A stretch of 64,000 nucleotides of DNA from Cupriavidus nantongensis (GCF_001598055.1 NZ_CP014844.1:2596967-2660966); one strand, 5' to 3'; counted from the first letter of the stretch, positions 44,239-56,412 are shown. Made by a program: numbers and translations. The notes: generated from the letters alone by a model not told the origin.

Positions 44239-45804
44239 CTACCCCCGCTCGCCGGGCAGCACCGCGCGCAGGTACGCGCCGCGGTCCAGCAGTTGCGCGG
44301 CGGCGTCCGCCACGTAGTCGCTGACCGGACGCGCGCCCACGGTCAGCGCCAGGTTGCCGGCCAGCAGCAGCATGCAGCAGGCCAGCTTGCGCGCGTCCGG
44401 CCGCACCCGCAGGCGCGCCGCGCCGGGATGGTCTTCGTCCAGGTATTCGGCGCCTTCGGCGACGCGCTGGGCCTCATGCGGCAGGCGCCACAGCAGCCGC
44501 GTGCCGGTGCGCGAGACCGCGATCAGCAGCAGCAGGCTCGAGCCCAGCACCGCCGGCCACAGCACCGGCATCCACGGCGCCGGCGTGGCGCGCAGGATCA
44601 TGGCCTTGCCGAGGAAGCCCGACAGCGGCGGCAGCCCCACCGCCGCGACCACGCCCACCAGGTACAGCACCCCGGCCAGGCGCGACGCAACCACCGGCGC
44701 GCCGTCGGTGCGCACGGCTTCGGGTTCGAGCGCATCGGCCAGCAGGAACAGCGCCGCGGTGCACAGCGTGGTGCTGAGCAGGTAGTACAGCGCCGCCGCC
44801 CAGCCGGCCTGGCTCTGCATCGACACGCACGCCGCCAGCAGCCCGACCGACGCCACCACCAGGTAGCTGGTCATGGCGCGCAGCGGCGTCGCGGCCAGCG
44901 CGCCCAGCGCCCCAACCGCCAGCGTGGCCAGCGCCCCAACCGCCAGCGTGGCCAGCGCCAGCACGAACACCCAGTCGTGCAGGAACGGCCCCAGCAGCCC
45001 CTGCGCGCCGCCGAAGATCAGCGCGTCGCATCGCAGCATGGCGTAGATGCCGACCTTGGTCATGATGGCAAACAGCGCCGCCACCGGCCCGGTTGCGCTG
45101 CCATAGGCGCGCGGCAGCCAGAAGTACAGCGGGAACAGCGCCGCCTTGAGCCCGAACACCAGCATCAGCATCGCTCCCGCGGCCACCGCCAGCGGCAGGT
45201 CCTGGGCCGGCAGCCCGGCCAGGCGCAGGCCCAGGTGCGCCATGTTGAGCGTGCCCGAGAGCCCGTACAGCACGCCGATCGCGACCAGGAAGAACGACGA
45301 TGCCACCAGGTTCAGGATCACATAGTGCAGGCCGGCGCCGACACGCGCGCGCCCTGCCCCATGCACCAGCAGCGCATAGGAAGCGATCAGCAGGATCTCG
45401 AAGAAGACGAACAGGTTGAACAGGTCGCCCGCCAGGAACGCGCCGTTCAGGCCCATCAGCTGGAACTGGAACAGCGTGTAAAAGTGCCGGCCCTGGCGCG
45501 CCGTGCCCTCGCCCGCCGCGGCCAGCGCGGCCACCGCCAGCAGCGCGGTCAGCGCCAGCATCATCGCGCCGGTGCGGTCCAGCTGCAGCACGATGCCGAA
45601 CGGTGCGCTCCAGTTGCCCATGGCATAGACCACGATGTCGCCGCCGGCCGCATGGCGCAGCAGCAGCACCGCCACCGGCACCAGCAGCAGCGTCGCCACC
45701 GCGCTGGCCACGCGCTGCGCGTGCAGCCGCTGCGCCGGCATCGCCGTCAGCAGCGCGCCGGCGAACATCGGGATCAGGATGGGCAGCAGCACGGCGTGGT
45801 TCAT
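44239..45804 (-). CDS. mrpD: Na+/H+ antiporter subunit D
   Basis: 521 aa, about 14 transmembrane helices, proton-conducting antiporter module homologous to NuoM/NuoN (Proton_antipo_M). Conserved charged region FGLKAALFPLYFWLPRAYGS. Contains an in-frame 24-bp tandem duplication (44905-44952) giving ATLAVGAL twice in one membrane segment. ATGA overlap with mrpC. Confidence 0.93.
   Translation of the reverse strand: MNHAVLLPILIPMFAGALLTAMPAQRLHAQRVASAVATLLLVPVAVLLLRHAAGGDIVVYAMGNWSAPFGIVLQLDRTGAMMLALTALLAVAALAAAGEGTARQGRHFYTLFQFQLMGLNGAFLAGDLFNLFVFFEILLIASYALLVHGAGRARVGAGLHYVILNLVASSFFLVAIGVLYGLSGTLNMAHLGLRLAGLPAQDLPLAVAAGAMLMLVFGLKAALFPLYFWLPRAYGSATGPVAALFAIMTKVGIYAMLRCDALIFGGAQGLLGPFLHDWVFVLALATLAVGALATLAVGALGALAATPLRAMTSYLVVASVGLLAACVSMQSQAGWAAALYYLLSTTLCTAALFLLADALEPEAVRTDGAPVVASRLAGVLYLVGVVAAVGLPPLSGFLGKAMILRATPAPWMPVLWPAVLGSSLLLLIAVSRTGTRLLWRLPHEAQRVAEGAEYLDEDHPGAARLRVRPDARKLACCMLLLAGNLALTVGARPVSDYVADAAAQLLDRGAYLRAVLPGERG
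44905..44952. repeat. 24-bp tandem duplication inside mrpD
   Basis: Two identical head-to-tail copies (44905-44928, 44929-44952), beginning CAGCGCCCCAACCGCCAGCG, followed by the first 7 bases of a third. In frame: adds eight residues (ATLAVGAL) without a shift, so it can expand or contract by slippage. Confidence 0.85.
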
Positions 45805-46186
45805 GGCCGCGGCTCCGTGTCAGCGCTGTGGCCGCCTGCGTCAGCGTGGCCGTCGAGCGCCTCCGGCCTGCCGGCGGCGTCGACATGGTCGCTGCCGGTC
45901 AGCCCCAGCGAGCGCAGCGCCAGCACCACCGCGAACGCGGTCATGCCGAAGGCAATGACGATGGCGGTCAGCACCAGCGCCTGCGGCAGCGGATCGGCAT
46001 AGCTGGCCCCCGGCGCAATCACCGGCGGCCGGCCGATCGACAGGCGCCCCATGCCGAGCAGGAACAGGCTGACCGCATACGACAGCAGGGTCAGGCCCAG
46101 CACCACCGTGAACACGCGCTCGCGCAGCAGCAGGTAGATGCCGGCGGCGGTCAGGATGCCGATGGCGATGGCGTAGAGCGCGGCCA

Positions 46187-46187
<1 letters not shown>
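45801..46187 (-). CDS. mrpC: Na+/H+ antiporter subunit C
   Basis: 128 aa, NuoK-like, three transmembrane helices (ALYAIAIGILTAAGIYLLL; VLGLTLLSYAVSLFLL; ALVLTAIVIAFGMTAFAVVL) with a His/Asp-rich C-terminal tail of about 30 residues. Start overlaps the mrpAB stop by 1 base (TGATG) and its end overlaps mrpD by 4. Confidence 0.92.
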
Positions 46188-48991
<2,804 letters not shown>

Positions 48992-49295
48992 GCCCGCCCC
49001 TTCAGCCGTTGCCCGGGGCCGGCAGGTGCCAGCCGGCCTTGCGGCGCAGGGTCAGCCGGGTTGCAGATGGGGCGCAGTGTCGGAGTCGGAGTGTCGGGGC
49101 GGTGGTCATGGTGGGGCAGATCTCGGTGGGCGATTGCGGCCGCTACTGACCGGATTCTGCCGGCATTGCGCCGGCTGTGCCAGTCAATTGGCGCGATTCG
49201 CGAAAAAAATCATCGTATCGCGCAAGAATCTGAACGCGTGTCGCCATGCGCATGCCGGTCGCAGCGCTGCGCCGGCACGCGGGGACCAGGCCCTG
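48992..49295. other. intergenic region upstream of mrpA
   Basis: About 300 bases without a convincing gene. It should hold the mrp promoter (reading leftwards). No clear terminator except the G-rich repeat next to it at 49296. Confidence 0.4.
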
Positions 49296-49323
49296 CCCCT
49301 ACCCCTACCCCTACCCCTACCCC
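49296..49323 (-). repeat. telomere-like (GGGGTA)n repeat
   Basis: The minus strand reads GGGG followed by four TAGGGG units: five G4 runs with 2-nt loops, an ideal G-quadruplex motif. It starts 6 bases after the stop of the quinohemoprotein dehydrogenase and would be in its 3' transcript. It may act in termination or mRNA stability. It can also vary in copy number. Confidence 0.8.
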
Positions 49324-49329
49324 GTGCGC

Positions 49330-51510
49330 TCAGGGCTTGGGCCGTACCGCGTCCGCGGTGCCCTGGATAAAGGCCTTGATCTTCTCGACGTCCTGCGGCG
49401 TCAGCTTGCCGGTGAAGTCCGGCATGCCGCGCGCCATCGCCGGGCCCTTGAACACGACCTTGTCCAGGTTCTCGATGAAGGCGGCGTCGATATAGCCCAG
49501 GTTGGGGATATTGCCGCCGCGGTCGACCCCGGGCACGCCGTGGCACAGCACGCAGTTGCTGACGTACAGCGCGGTGCCGTCCCGGACCAGCGCCGGGTCG
49601 TACTTCACGCCTTGCAGCAGCTTGCCGGCACGGTATTCGGCGAAGGCCGGCAGCGGCGCCTTGCCGCCGAGCGCGAAGGTGTAGACCGTGCCCGGCCCTT
49701 GCCGGTTGGTGGCGCGCTGCGCCTGCCCGTAGACCCCGCCCCAGCCCACCGCGACCGAGACATACTGCCTGCCGTCGAGCTCGAAGCTGACCGGCGCAGC
49801 GACCACGCCGGTGCCGGTCGGCGATTCCCACAGCTTGTCGCCATTGCGCGCGTCGTAGGCAACGAAGCGGCCGTCGGCGGTGCCCTGGAACACCAGGTTG
49901 CCGGCCGTGGTGAGCGTGCCGCCGTTCCACGGCGAGACCAGCTCCTGCGTCCACGCGGCCTTCTGCTGTACCGGGTCCCACGCAATCAGGCGGCCGAACG
50001 GCTTGCTCTGCGGCGGCTCGGCATTGAGGAACTTGGCGGTGTTCCAGCCCACGTTGCCATGCGGCGTGCCGGGCTTGCCTTCATTGAACTGCCAGGCCTT
50101 GTCGTCCATCAGGTTGAGCGGCACGTGCTGCGCCGGCAGGTAGACCAGCCCGGTCTGCGGGTTGAACGACATCGGATGCCAGTTGTGCGCGCCGTACGGG
50201 CCGGGGATCGCGTCATAGGCCTTGTCGGCGGCGCGCGCCTCGGGGCGTTCGATCGGGCGGCCGTTGGCGTCATAGCCGGTGGCCCAGTTGACGTCGACGA
50301 AGTTCTTTGCCGAGATGAACTTGCCGTTGGTGCGGTCGATGACGAAGAAGAAGCCGTTCTTGGGCGCGTGCAGGATGACCTTGCGCAGTTGCCCGTCCAG
50401 CTTCAGGTCGGCCAGGATCATCGACTGGGTCGAGGTGTAGTCCCAGTTGTCGCCCGGGGTCTCCTGGTAGTGCCAGACGTACTTGCCGGTGTCGGGATTG
50501 AGCGCGACGATCGACGCCAGGTACAGGTTGTCGCCACCGGCCGGGCTGCGCTTGCTCTGCGACCATGGCGCGCCGTTGCCGGTGCCGACGTACATCAGGT
50601 TCAGTTCGGGGTCGAAGACCAGTGAGTCCCACGCGGTGCCGCCGCCGCCCGCCTCCCAGTATTTGCCGCTGGGGTCCCAGGTCTTGGCGGCGGCCGCCAT
50701 CGACTCGTCCTCGAACGGTTTGGACGGATCGCCGGGGACCGTGAACCAGCGCCACTGCTGCGCGCCGGTGGCGGCGTCGTAGGCGGTGATGTAGCCGCGC
50801 ACGCCGAACTCGGCGCCGCCATTGCCGATGATGACCTTGCCCTTGAACACGCGCGGCGCGCCGGTGATGGTGTACGAGTAGCGGCGGTCGATGATGGTGT
50901 CCTGCTCCCACAGCTTGCGGCCGCTGGCGGCATCGAGCGCGATCAGCCGGCCGTCGTAGGCGGCGACGAACACCTTGCCCTGGTACAGCGCCACGCCGCG
51001 GTTGACCACGTCGCAGCAGCCGCGATAGCCGAGCGAGCGGTCGACCTTGGGATCGAAGCTCCAGAGCCGCTTGCCGGTGCGCGCATCGAGCGCATGCACC
51101 ACGCTCCACGACGCGGTCACGTACATCACCCCGTCTACCACCAGAGGGGTGGCCTCGACGCCGCGGGTCGACTCCAGGTTATAGCTCCACACCAGCCCCA
51201 GCTGGCGCACGTTGGCGGTGTCGATCTGGCGCAGCCGGCTGAAGCGGGTCTCGGCGTAGTCCAGTCCGTGGCTGGGCCAGTCGCGGGTGGTGCTGGCATT
51301 GGCGCTGATAAAGGCGCCGTCGACTTTCGCCGCCGCGTTGCGCGGGGCCGCGGCGCTGGCGGGCAGCAGCTGCGCCGCCAATGCCAGCGTGGCCAGCCAG
51401 GCCGCGGCGCGCGTCCTGGTTCGGCGTCTCGCCGTGGCAACTACGTTCGCAAACACGGTCGCAAATTCGGCGGCAACGGAATCCGTTGCCGGCTTCAACG
51501 CATGGCTCAT
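49330..51510 (-). CDS. PQQ-dependent quinohemoprotein alcohol dehydrogenase
   Basis: 726 aa, type II (PQQ + haem c) dehydrogenase of the methanol/ethanol family. Basic N terminus with an export signal ending near residue 54. Eight-bladed propeller with Trp-docking repeats (DARTGKRLWSFDP, DAASGRKLWEQD). The vicinal Cys165-Cys166 pair (GCCDV) contacts PQQ. A C-terminal cytochrome c domain has the haem site C653-V-L-C656-H657 and a Met ligand probably in GMPDFTGKL. Periplasmic; oxidises an alcohol and passes electrons to a further cytochrome. AGGAGA before ATG. Substrate unknown, perhaps feeding the adjacent CoA-pathway genes. Confidence 0.92.
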   Translation of the reverse strand: MSHALKPATDSVAAEFATVFANVVATARRRTRTRAAAWLATLALAAQLLPASAAAPRNAAAKVDGAFISANASTTRDWPSHGLDYAETRFSRLRQIDTANVRQLGLVWSYNLESTRGVEATPLVVDGVMYVTASWSVVHALDARTGKRLWSFDPKVDRSLGYRGCCDVVNRGVALYQGKVFVAAYDGRLIALDAASGRKLWEQDTIIDRRYSYTITGAPRVFKGKVIIGNGGAEFGVRGYITAYDAATGAQQWRWFTVPGDPSKPFEDESMAAAAKTWDPSGKYWEAGGGGTAWDSLVFDPELNLMYVGTGNGAPWSQSKRSPAGGDNLYLASIVALNPDTGKYVWHYQETPGDNWDYTSTQSMILADLKLDGQLRKVILHAPKNGFFFVIDRTNGKFISAKNFVDVNWATGYDANGRPIERPEARAADKAYDAIPGPYGAHNWHPMSFNPQTGLVYLPAQHVPLNLMDDKAWQFNEGKPGTPHGNVGWNTAKFLNAEPPQSKPFGRLIAWDPVQQKAAWTQELVSPWNGGTLTTAGNLVFQGTADGRFVAYDARNGDKLWESPTGTGVVAAPVSFELDGRQYVSVAVGWGGVYGQAQRATNRQGPGTVYTFALGGKAPLPAFAEYRAGKLLQGVKYDPALVRDGTALYVSNCVLCHGVPGVDRGGNIPNLGYIDAAFIENLDKVVFKGPAMARGMPDFTGKLTPQDVEKIKAFIQGTADAVRPKP

Positions 51511-51667
51511 ATCGTCTCCTGGAGGGCGTTCTTGTTGGAATTCGGGACTGCAGGATTACGTTACTGCGCGACGCCGGACGGTGGCCGGGGCCCATCGATC
51601 ATCGGCGAGCCCTTGCGTTATGGGTACAGGGATAACCCGAAGCCGCTGGCATGGCCGGGCCACGCCA

Positions 51668-51709
51668 CCAATATCCAATGGATATCGCCTTGCAAGAAAT
51701 GAATATTGG
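51668..51709. promoter_or_regulatory. paired inverted repeats between divergent catabolic genes
   Basis: CCAATAT (51668) pairs with ATATTGG (ending 51709), and inside lies the palindrome ATATCCA-A-TGGATAT (51671-51685). It is in the 271-base divergent region between the alcohol dehydrogenase and the enoyl-CoA hydratase gene, so an operator is plausible. Binding protein unknown. Confidence 0.4.
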
Positions 51710-51781
51710 ACGCTGGCGGCCACCGTCGCTTAGCCTTGGCGCCAGGACAGACCCCCGCATCCCTATCCGGAGCCCCCCGAC

Positions 51782-52579
51782 ATGAGCCAGTTCCTTCTCT
51801 ACGATCAGCAAGACCACATCGTCACCCTGACCATGAACGAGCCCGAGCGGCGCAACCCGCTGACCGGCAACACCGCGGTGGCGGAATTCCTGGCCGCGAT
51901 CGAGCGCATCCACGCCGACCGCAGCGTGCGCGCGGTGGTGATCACCGGCGCCGGCACCGCGTTCTCTTCGGGCGGCAATATCAAGGACATGGAGCGCCAG
52001 GCCTCGGGCACGGTGCCGGGCATGGAGATCCGCCAGGACTACCGCTGCGGCATCCAGCGCCTGCCGCTGGCGCTGTTCAACCTGGAGGTGCCGGTGATCG
52101 CCGCGGTCAACGGCGCGGCCATGGGCGCGGGGCTGGACCTGGCCTGCATGTGCGATATCCGCATTGCCTCGGAACGCGCGCAGTTTGCCGAGTCCTTCGT
52201 CAAGCTGGGCATCATTCCGGGCGATGGCGGCGCGTGGCTGCTGCCGCGCGTGATCGGCCTGTCGCGCGCGGCCGAGATGACCTTCACCGGCCAGCCGATC
52301 GACGCCAGCCAGGCGCTCGAATGGAACCTGGTGTCGCGCGTGGTCGCGCCCGACGCGCTGTTGCCGACCGCCTATGAACTGGCCGGCCGTATCGCCGCCA
52401 ATCCGCCGCACGCGGTGCGGCTCGCCAAGCGCCTGATGCGCGAAGCGATGCATACGCGGCTGGATACGCTGCTGGAACTGTCGGCCGGCTTCCAGGCGCT
52501 GTCGCACCAGACCGCCGATCACCGCGAAGCGGTGCAGGCCTTCCTGGAAAAGCGCATGCCTGTGTTTACCGGCAACTGA
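51782..52579 (+). CDS. enoyl-CoA hydratase/isomerase family protein
   Basis: 265 aa crotonase: oxyanion-hole segments AFSSGGNIKDME and NGAAMGAGLDLACMCDI, followed by LGIIPGDGGAWLLPRVIG, which carries Gly-Asp-Gly at the second catalytic region. Probably hydrates or isomerises an enoyl-CoA in the cytoplasm. Divergent from the dehydrogenase and convergent with the IclR gene. Confidence 0.9.
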   Translation: MSQFLLYDQQDHIVTLTMNEPERRNPLTGNTAVAEFLAAIERIHADRSVRAVVITGAGTAFSSGGNIKDMERQASGTVPGMEIRQDYRCGIQRLPLALFNLEVPVIAAVNGAAMGAGLDLACMCDIRIASERAQFAESFVKLGIIPGDGGAWLLPRVIGLSRAAEMTFTGQPIDASQALEWNLVSRVVAPDALLPTAYELAGRIAANPPHAVRLAKRLMREAMHTRLDTLLELSAGFQALSHQTADHREAVQAFLEKRMPVFTGN

Positions 52580-52594
52580 AACGTCGCGACCGCC

Positions 52595-53410
52595 CTAGCC
52601 TGCCACGCCGAGCGCGCCCTCAACATTGCGCACCAGGCTGACCAGGCGCGGGCCGATATCCGTCTCCAGCTGCGTGCTCTGCTGGCTGAACACCGGCACC
52701 GACGCGGCGAAGATCCACGCCTCGCCGTCGCGGCGCGTGCGCAGCGGCACGGCCACCGATTCCACCTCGCGGTGCAGGTCGCGATGGCCGCGGCAGAAGC
52801 CGTGTTCCTGCAGGTCGCGCGCGGCATCGTCCAGGCGCGCCTGCAGCCAGTCGGCGCGCGGCGGGTCGGTGGCGCGCAGCCGGGCCAGGTAGGCTTCGCG
52901 CTCCGCCTCCTCCATGCGCAGCAGGTAGGCGCGGCCCGAGCCGGTGCGCGACAGCGACACGCGCGTGCCCACCTCCGGCCGGAACACATGGCTGCCGACG
53001 CCCTGCGCGATCTCGACATAGGTCAGCGCATGGCCGCTGCCGACGATCAGCTCGACCTGCCCGGCGATATGGTCGGCCAGTTCCTGCATCGCCGGCCGCG
53101 CCAGCTGGCGGATGGTCATGCGTGCCAGCGCCGGCGCTGCCAGGTTGATCAGGCCGACGCCGGGCACATAGCGCGACAGCCGTTCCGAGTAATGCAGCAG
53201 GCCCAGCCCGCACAGCGTGTCGAGCAGCCGGAACAGGGTCGGCTTGGCCAGGCCGGTGCGCTCCATCAGTTCCCGGCTGCTCAGTTCCTGCACTGTCGGC
53301 GAGAAGCAATTGAGGATCGAGACGCCGCGTGCCAGCGCGCTGACAAGGCGCGCCTCGCCGTCGGCATCGGCGGATGGTGGGGCCACGGGGGCAGGTGGAG
53401 CATTAGTCAT
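52595..53410 (-). CDS. IclR-family transcriptional regulator
   Basis: 271 aa from ATG 53410. N-terminal winged HTH (ARGVSILNCFSPTVQELSS, LMERTGLAKPTLFRLLDTL) and C-terminal effector-binding GAF-like domain (VGSGHALTYVEIAQG, RVSLSRTGSGRAYLL, GFCRGHRDLHREVES). Typical local regulator of aromatic or acyl catabolism. It sits between the hydratase and the thiolase operon, divergent from the latter; repeated sites at 53437 and 53564 are candidate operators. Confidence 0.92.
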   Translation of the reverse strand: MTNAPPAPVAPPSADADGEARLVSALARGVSILNCFSPTVQELSSRELMERTGLAKPTLFRLLDTLCGLGLLHYSERLSRYVPGVGLINLAAPALARMTIRQLARPAMQELADHIAGQVELIVGSGHALTYVEIAQGVGSHVFRPEVGTRVSLSRTGSGRAYLLRMEEAEREAYLARLRATDPPRADWLQARLDDAARDLQEHGFCRGHRDLHREVESVAVPLRTRRDGEAWIFAASVPVFSQQSTQLETDIGPRLVSLVRNVEGALGVAG

Positions 53411-53436
53411 CGGCGAGCCTGGATAGGGAGTTTTTT

Positions 53437-53579
53437 GATACCCGTGTCTCAAAACCCGGATGTTGCCCTTCGCTATTTCGAAAGTCAAACCGGGTTTTTT
53501 ACGTTTACATGGCGATTTTCCGACGCCAGAATCCCAATTCATCGTATCGGACGATCACTTTTCGATACAGACGTCTCAA
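53437..53579. promoter_or_regulatory. two direct copies of GATAC-N5-TCTCAA in the iclR-thiolase interval
   Basis: Copies at 53437-53452 and 53564-53579 agree at all 11 defined bases. One lies 27 bases before the IclR start, the other 47 before the thiolase start, so each gene has one near its promoter. Between them, AAAACCCGG (53451) pairs with CCGGGTTTT (ending 53498) followed by T's. Best read as IclR binding sites plus a hairpin. Confidence 0.6.
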
Positions 53580-53625
53580 TATCCCCGCACGACTCGCAAC
53601 GCTCAGCTTTCTCAGGAGACTCCGC

Positions 53626-54804
53626 ATGCAACAAGCCGTCATCGTCGACGCCATCCGCAGCCCGATGGGCCGCTCCAAGCCGGGCTCGGCCTTTACCGAA
53701 CTCCATGCCACCGAACTGCTGGCGCAGGTGCTCAAGGCGCTGGTCGAGCGCAACCGGCTGGACCCGGGTCTGGTCGACGACGTGATCACCGGCTGCGTCA
53801 CGCAGGCGGGCGAGCAGTCCGCCGGTCCCGGCCGGGTGGCGTGGCTGGCGGCGGGTTTCCCCGAGCACGTGCCGGCCACCACCATCGACCGCAAGTGCGG
53901 CTCGAGCCAGCAGGCGGTGCACTTTGCCGCGCAGGGCATCATGGCCGGCGCCTACGACATCGTCATCGCCTGCGGCATCGAGTCGATGAGCCGGGTGCCG
54001 ATGGGCTCGGCGCGCATCGGCCAGAACCCGTATGGCCCGTCGATGGAAGCGCGCTACGCGCCGGGCCTGGTGTCGCAGGGCGTGGCGGCCGAACTGGTCG
54101 CGGCGAAGTACGAGCTGTCGCGCGAGCAGATGGACAGCTACTCGGCCCGCTCGCACGAACTGGCCACCGCCGCGCGCGAAAGCGGCGCGTTCCGCCGCGA
54201 GATCGTCGGCATCAGCACCCCCAACGGCGTGGTCGAGCACGACGAGACCATCCGTCCCGGCACCTCGGTGGAGAAGCTGGGCACGCTGCAGGCGTCGTTC
54301 CGCAACGACGAGCTGAGCGCGCGCTTCCCGCAGATCGGCTGGAACGTGACCGCCGGCAATGCCTCGCAGATCAGCGACGGCGCCGCCGCGATGCTGCTGA
54401 TGAGCGAGGCGATGGCGCAGCGCCTGGGTTTGAAGCCGCGCGCGCGCTTCGTTGCGTTCGACGTCTGCGGCGACGACCCGATCGCGATGCTGACCGCCCC
54501 CATTCCCGCCAGCCAGCGTGCGATCAAGAAGAGCGGCCTGACGCTGGAGCAGATCGACCATTACGAAATCAACGAAGCCTTTGCCTGCGTGCCGCTGGCG
54601 TGGCAGCGCGCGCTCGGCGCCGACCCGGCGCGGCTGAACCCGCGCGGCGGCGCGATCGCGCTGGGCCATCCGCTGGGCGCCTCGGGCGTGCGGCTGATGA
54701 CCACCATGCTGCATGCGCTGGAAGACAGCGGCCAGCGCTATGGCCTGCAGTCGATGTGCGAAGCCGGCGGCATGGCCAACGCCACCATCATCGAGCGCCT
54801 GTAG
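53626..54804 (+). CDS. thiolase family acetyl-CoA acyltransferase
   Basis: 392 aa, CAGGAGAC 6 bases before ATG. Thiolase catalytic residues: C91 (DRKCGSSQQAV), H348 (ALGHPLGASG) and C378 (MCEAGGMAN, replacing the usual CIGGGQ). Cleaves a 3-ketoacyl-CoA, or condenses acetyl-CoA. First gene of the thiolase-SDR-hydratase operon under the IclR regulator. Confidence 0.93.
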   Translation: MQQAVIVDAIRSPMGRSKPGSAFTELHATELLAQVLKALVERNRLDPGLVDDVITGCVTQAGEQSAGPGRVAWLAAGFPEHVPATTIDRKCGSSQQAVHFAAQGIMAGAYDIVIACGIESMSRVPMGSARIGQNPYGPSMEARYAPGLVSQGVAAELVAAKYELSREQMDSYSARSHELATAARESGAFRREIVGISTPNGVVEHDETIRPGTSVEKLGTLQASFRNDELSARFPQIGWNVTAGNASQISDGAAAMLLMSEAMAQRLGLKPRARFVAFDVCGDDPIAMLTAPIPASQRAIKKSGLTLEQIDHYEINEAFACVPLAWQRALGADPARLNPRGGAIALGHPLGASGVRLMTTMLHALEDSGQRYGLQSMCEAGGMANATIIERL

Positions 54805-54854
54805 GCGGCGCCCTGCCCCATTCCCCCATCCCGATACCCATCAAGGAGACACCC

Positions 54855-55619
54855 ATGAAACTGACCAATATGTCTGCCGTCGTCACCGGCGGCGCTTCCG
54901 GCCTGGGCCTGGCCTGCGTGCGGCGCCTGGTGGAACGCGGCGTCGACGTGGTCATCGCCGACCTGTCGGAAGAGCGCGGCAACGCCGTGGTCGACGAGTT
55001 CGGCGGCAAGGTCCGCTTCGTCAAGGCCGACGTGACCGAAACCGACCAGATGAACGCGGTCTACGACGCCGCCGAGGCCATCGCCCCGCTGCGCGCGCTG
55101 ATCCACTGTGCCGGGCTGGGCGGCCCGGTGCGCGTGGTCGAGAAGGACGGCTCGCCGGGCTCGCTGGAGAAATACGAGTCGATCGTGCGCATCAACCTGA
55201 TCGGCACCTTCAACGCGCTGCGCCTCGGTGCCGCGCGCATGGCGAAGAACGAGCTGGTCGACGGCGAACGCGGCGCCTGCGTGCTGACCGCGTCGGTGGC
55301 GGCCTACGAGGGCCAGATCGGCCAGATTCCCTATGCCTCGGCCAAGGCCGGCATCGTCGGCATGACGCTGGTGGCCGCGCGCGACCTGGCGCAGCGCGCG
55401 ATCCGCGTCTGCACCATCGCGCCGGGGCTGTTCGACACCCCGCTGCTGGCCAAGCTGCCGGAGAACGTGCGCGCCTCGCTCGGCGCCATGGTGCCGCACC
55501 CGGCGCGCCTGGGCGCGCCTGACGAATACGCCTCGACCGCGCTGCATATCCTCGAGAACCCGATGCTCAACGGCGAGACCATCCGCCTGGACGGCGCCAT
55601 CCGCATGGCACCGCGCTGA
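54855..55619 (+). CDS. short-chain dehydrogenase, 3-hydroxyacyl-CoA dehydrogenase type
   Basis: 254 aa SDR: NAD-binding TGGASGLGLACVRRL (residues 11-25), Asp after the second strand (VIADLSEERGN) favouring NAD, ADVTETDQM, and the catalytic Ser in ASVAAYEG with YASAK. Resembles HSD17B10-type 3-hydroxy-2-methylacyl-CoA dehydrogenases in overall pattern. AAGGAGAC before ATG. Middle step of a beta-oxidation module with its neighbours (inference). Confidence 0.9.
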   Translation: MKLTNMSAVVTGGASGLGLACVRRLVERGVDVVIADLSEERGNAVVDEFGGKVRFVKADVTETDQMNAVYDAAEAIAPLRALIHCAGLGGPVRVVEKDGSPGSLEKYESIVRINLIGTFNALRLGAARMAKNELVDGERGACVLTASVAAYEGQIGQIPYASAKAGIVGMTLVAARDLAQRAIRVCTIAPGLFDTPLLAKLPENVRASLGAMVPHPARLGAPDEYASTALHILENPMLNGETIRLDGAIRMAPR

Positions 55620-55647
55620 ACCGGCCGCCCCAGACAGGAGAGAACTG

Positions 55648-56412
55648 ATGAGCGATACCCTGCTGAAGGAAATCCGCGGCAACGTGATGGTGCTGACCAT
55701 CAACCGTCCCGAGGCCCGCAATGCGATGGACTTCGAGACCGCCACGGCGATTGCTGCCGCGCTGGATGAACTCGATGCGCGCGACGACCTGAGCCTGGCG
55801 GTGCTGACCGGTGCCGGCGGCACCTTCTGCTCCGGCATGGACCTGAAGGGCTTCCTGGCGGGCAAGCGTCCGAGCATTCCCGGCCGCGGCTTCGGCGGCG
55901 TGACCGAGCAGCCGCCGCGCAAGGTGCTGATTGCCGCGGTCGAGGGCTATGCGCTCGCCGGCGGCTTCGAGCTGGTGCTGGCGTGCGACCTGGTGGTGGC
56001 GTCGCGCGCGGCCAAGTTCGGCCTGCCCGAGGTCAAGCGCGGCCTGGCCGCCGCGGCCGGCGGCCTGATCCGCCTGCCGCGCCGCGTGCCCTATCACGTC
56101 GCGATGGAATACGCGCTGACCGGCGACATGCTGCCCGCCGAGCGCGCCTACGAGCTGGGCCTGGTCAACCGCCTGACCGATGCCGGCGGCGCGCTCGACG
56201 CCGCGCTGCAGCTGGCCGACGCGGTCGGCGCCAACGGGCCGCTGGCCATTGCCGCCAGCAAGCAGGTGGTGGCGCAGTCCGGCGACTGGACCCGCGAGGA
56301 AATGTTCGTGAAGCAGAAGCCGCTGATCGACCACGTCTTTACTTCCGCCGACGCACGCGAGGGCGCCGCCGCCTTCGCCGAGAAGCGCAAGCCGGTGTGG
56401 ACGGGCAAGTGA
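55648..56412 (+). CDS. enoyl-CoA hydratase/isomerase family protein
   Basis: 254 aa crotonase: oxyanion-hole blocks GTFCSGMDLKGFL and EGYALAGGFELVLACDLVVA, and the catalytic Glu segment AKFGLPEVKRGLAAAAGGLIRLP. Third gene of the operon, 28 bases after the SDR with AGGAGAG. A different subfamily from the hydratase at 51782, so the two probably act on different intermediates. Confidence 0.92.
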   Translation: MSDTLLKEIRGNVMVLTINRPEARNAMDFETATAIAAALDELDARDDLSLAVLTGAGGTFCSGMDLKGFLAGKRPSIPGRGFGGVTEQPPRKVLIAAVEGYALAGGFELVLACDLVVASRAAKFGLPEVKRGLAAAAGGLIRLPRRVPYHVAMEYALTGDMLPAERAYELGLVNRLTDAGGALDAALQLADAVGANGPLAIAASKQVVAQSGDWTREEMFVKQKPLIDHVFTSADAREGAAAFAEKRKPVWTGK

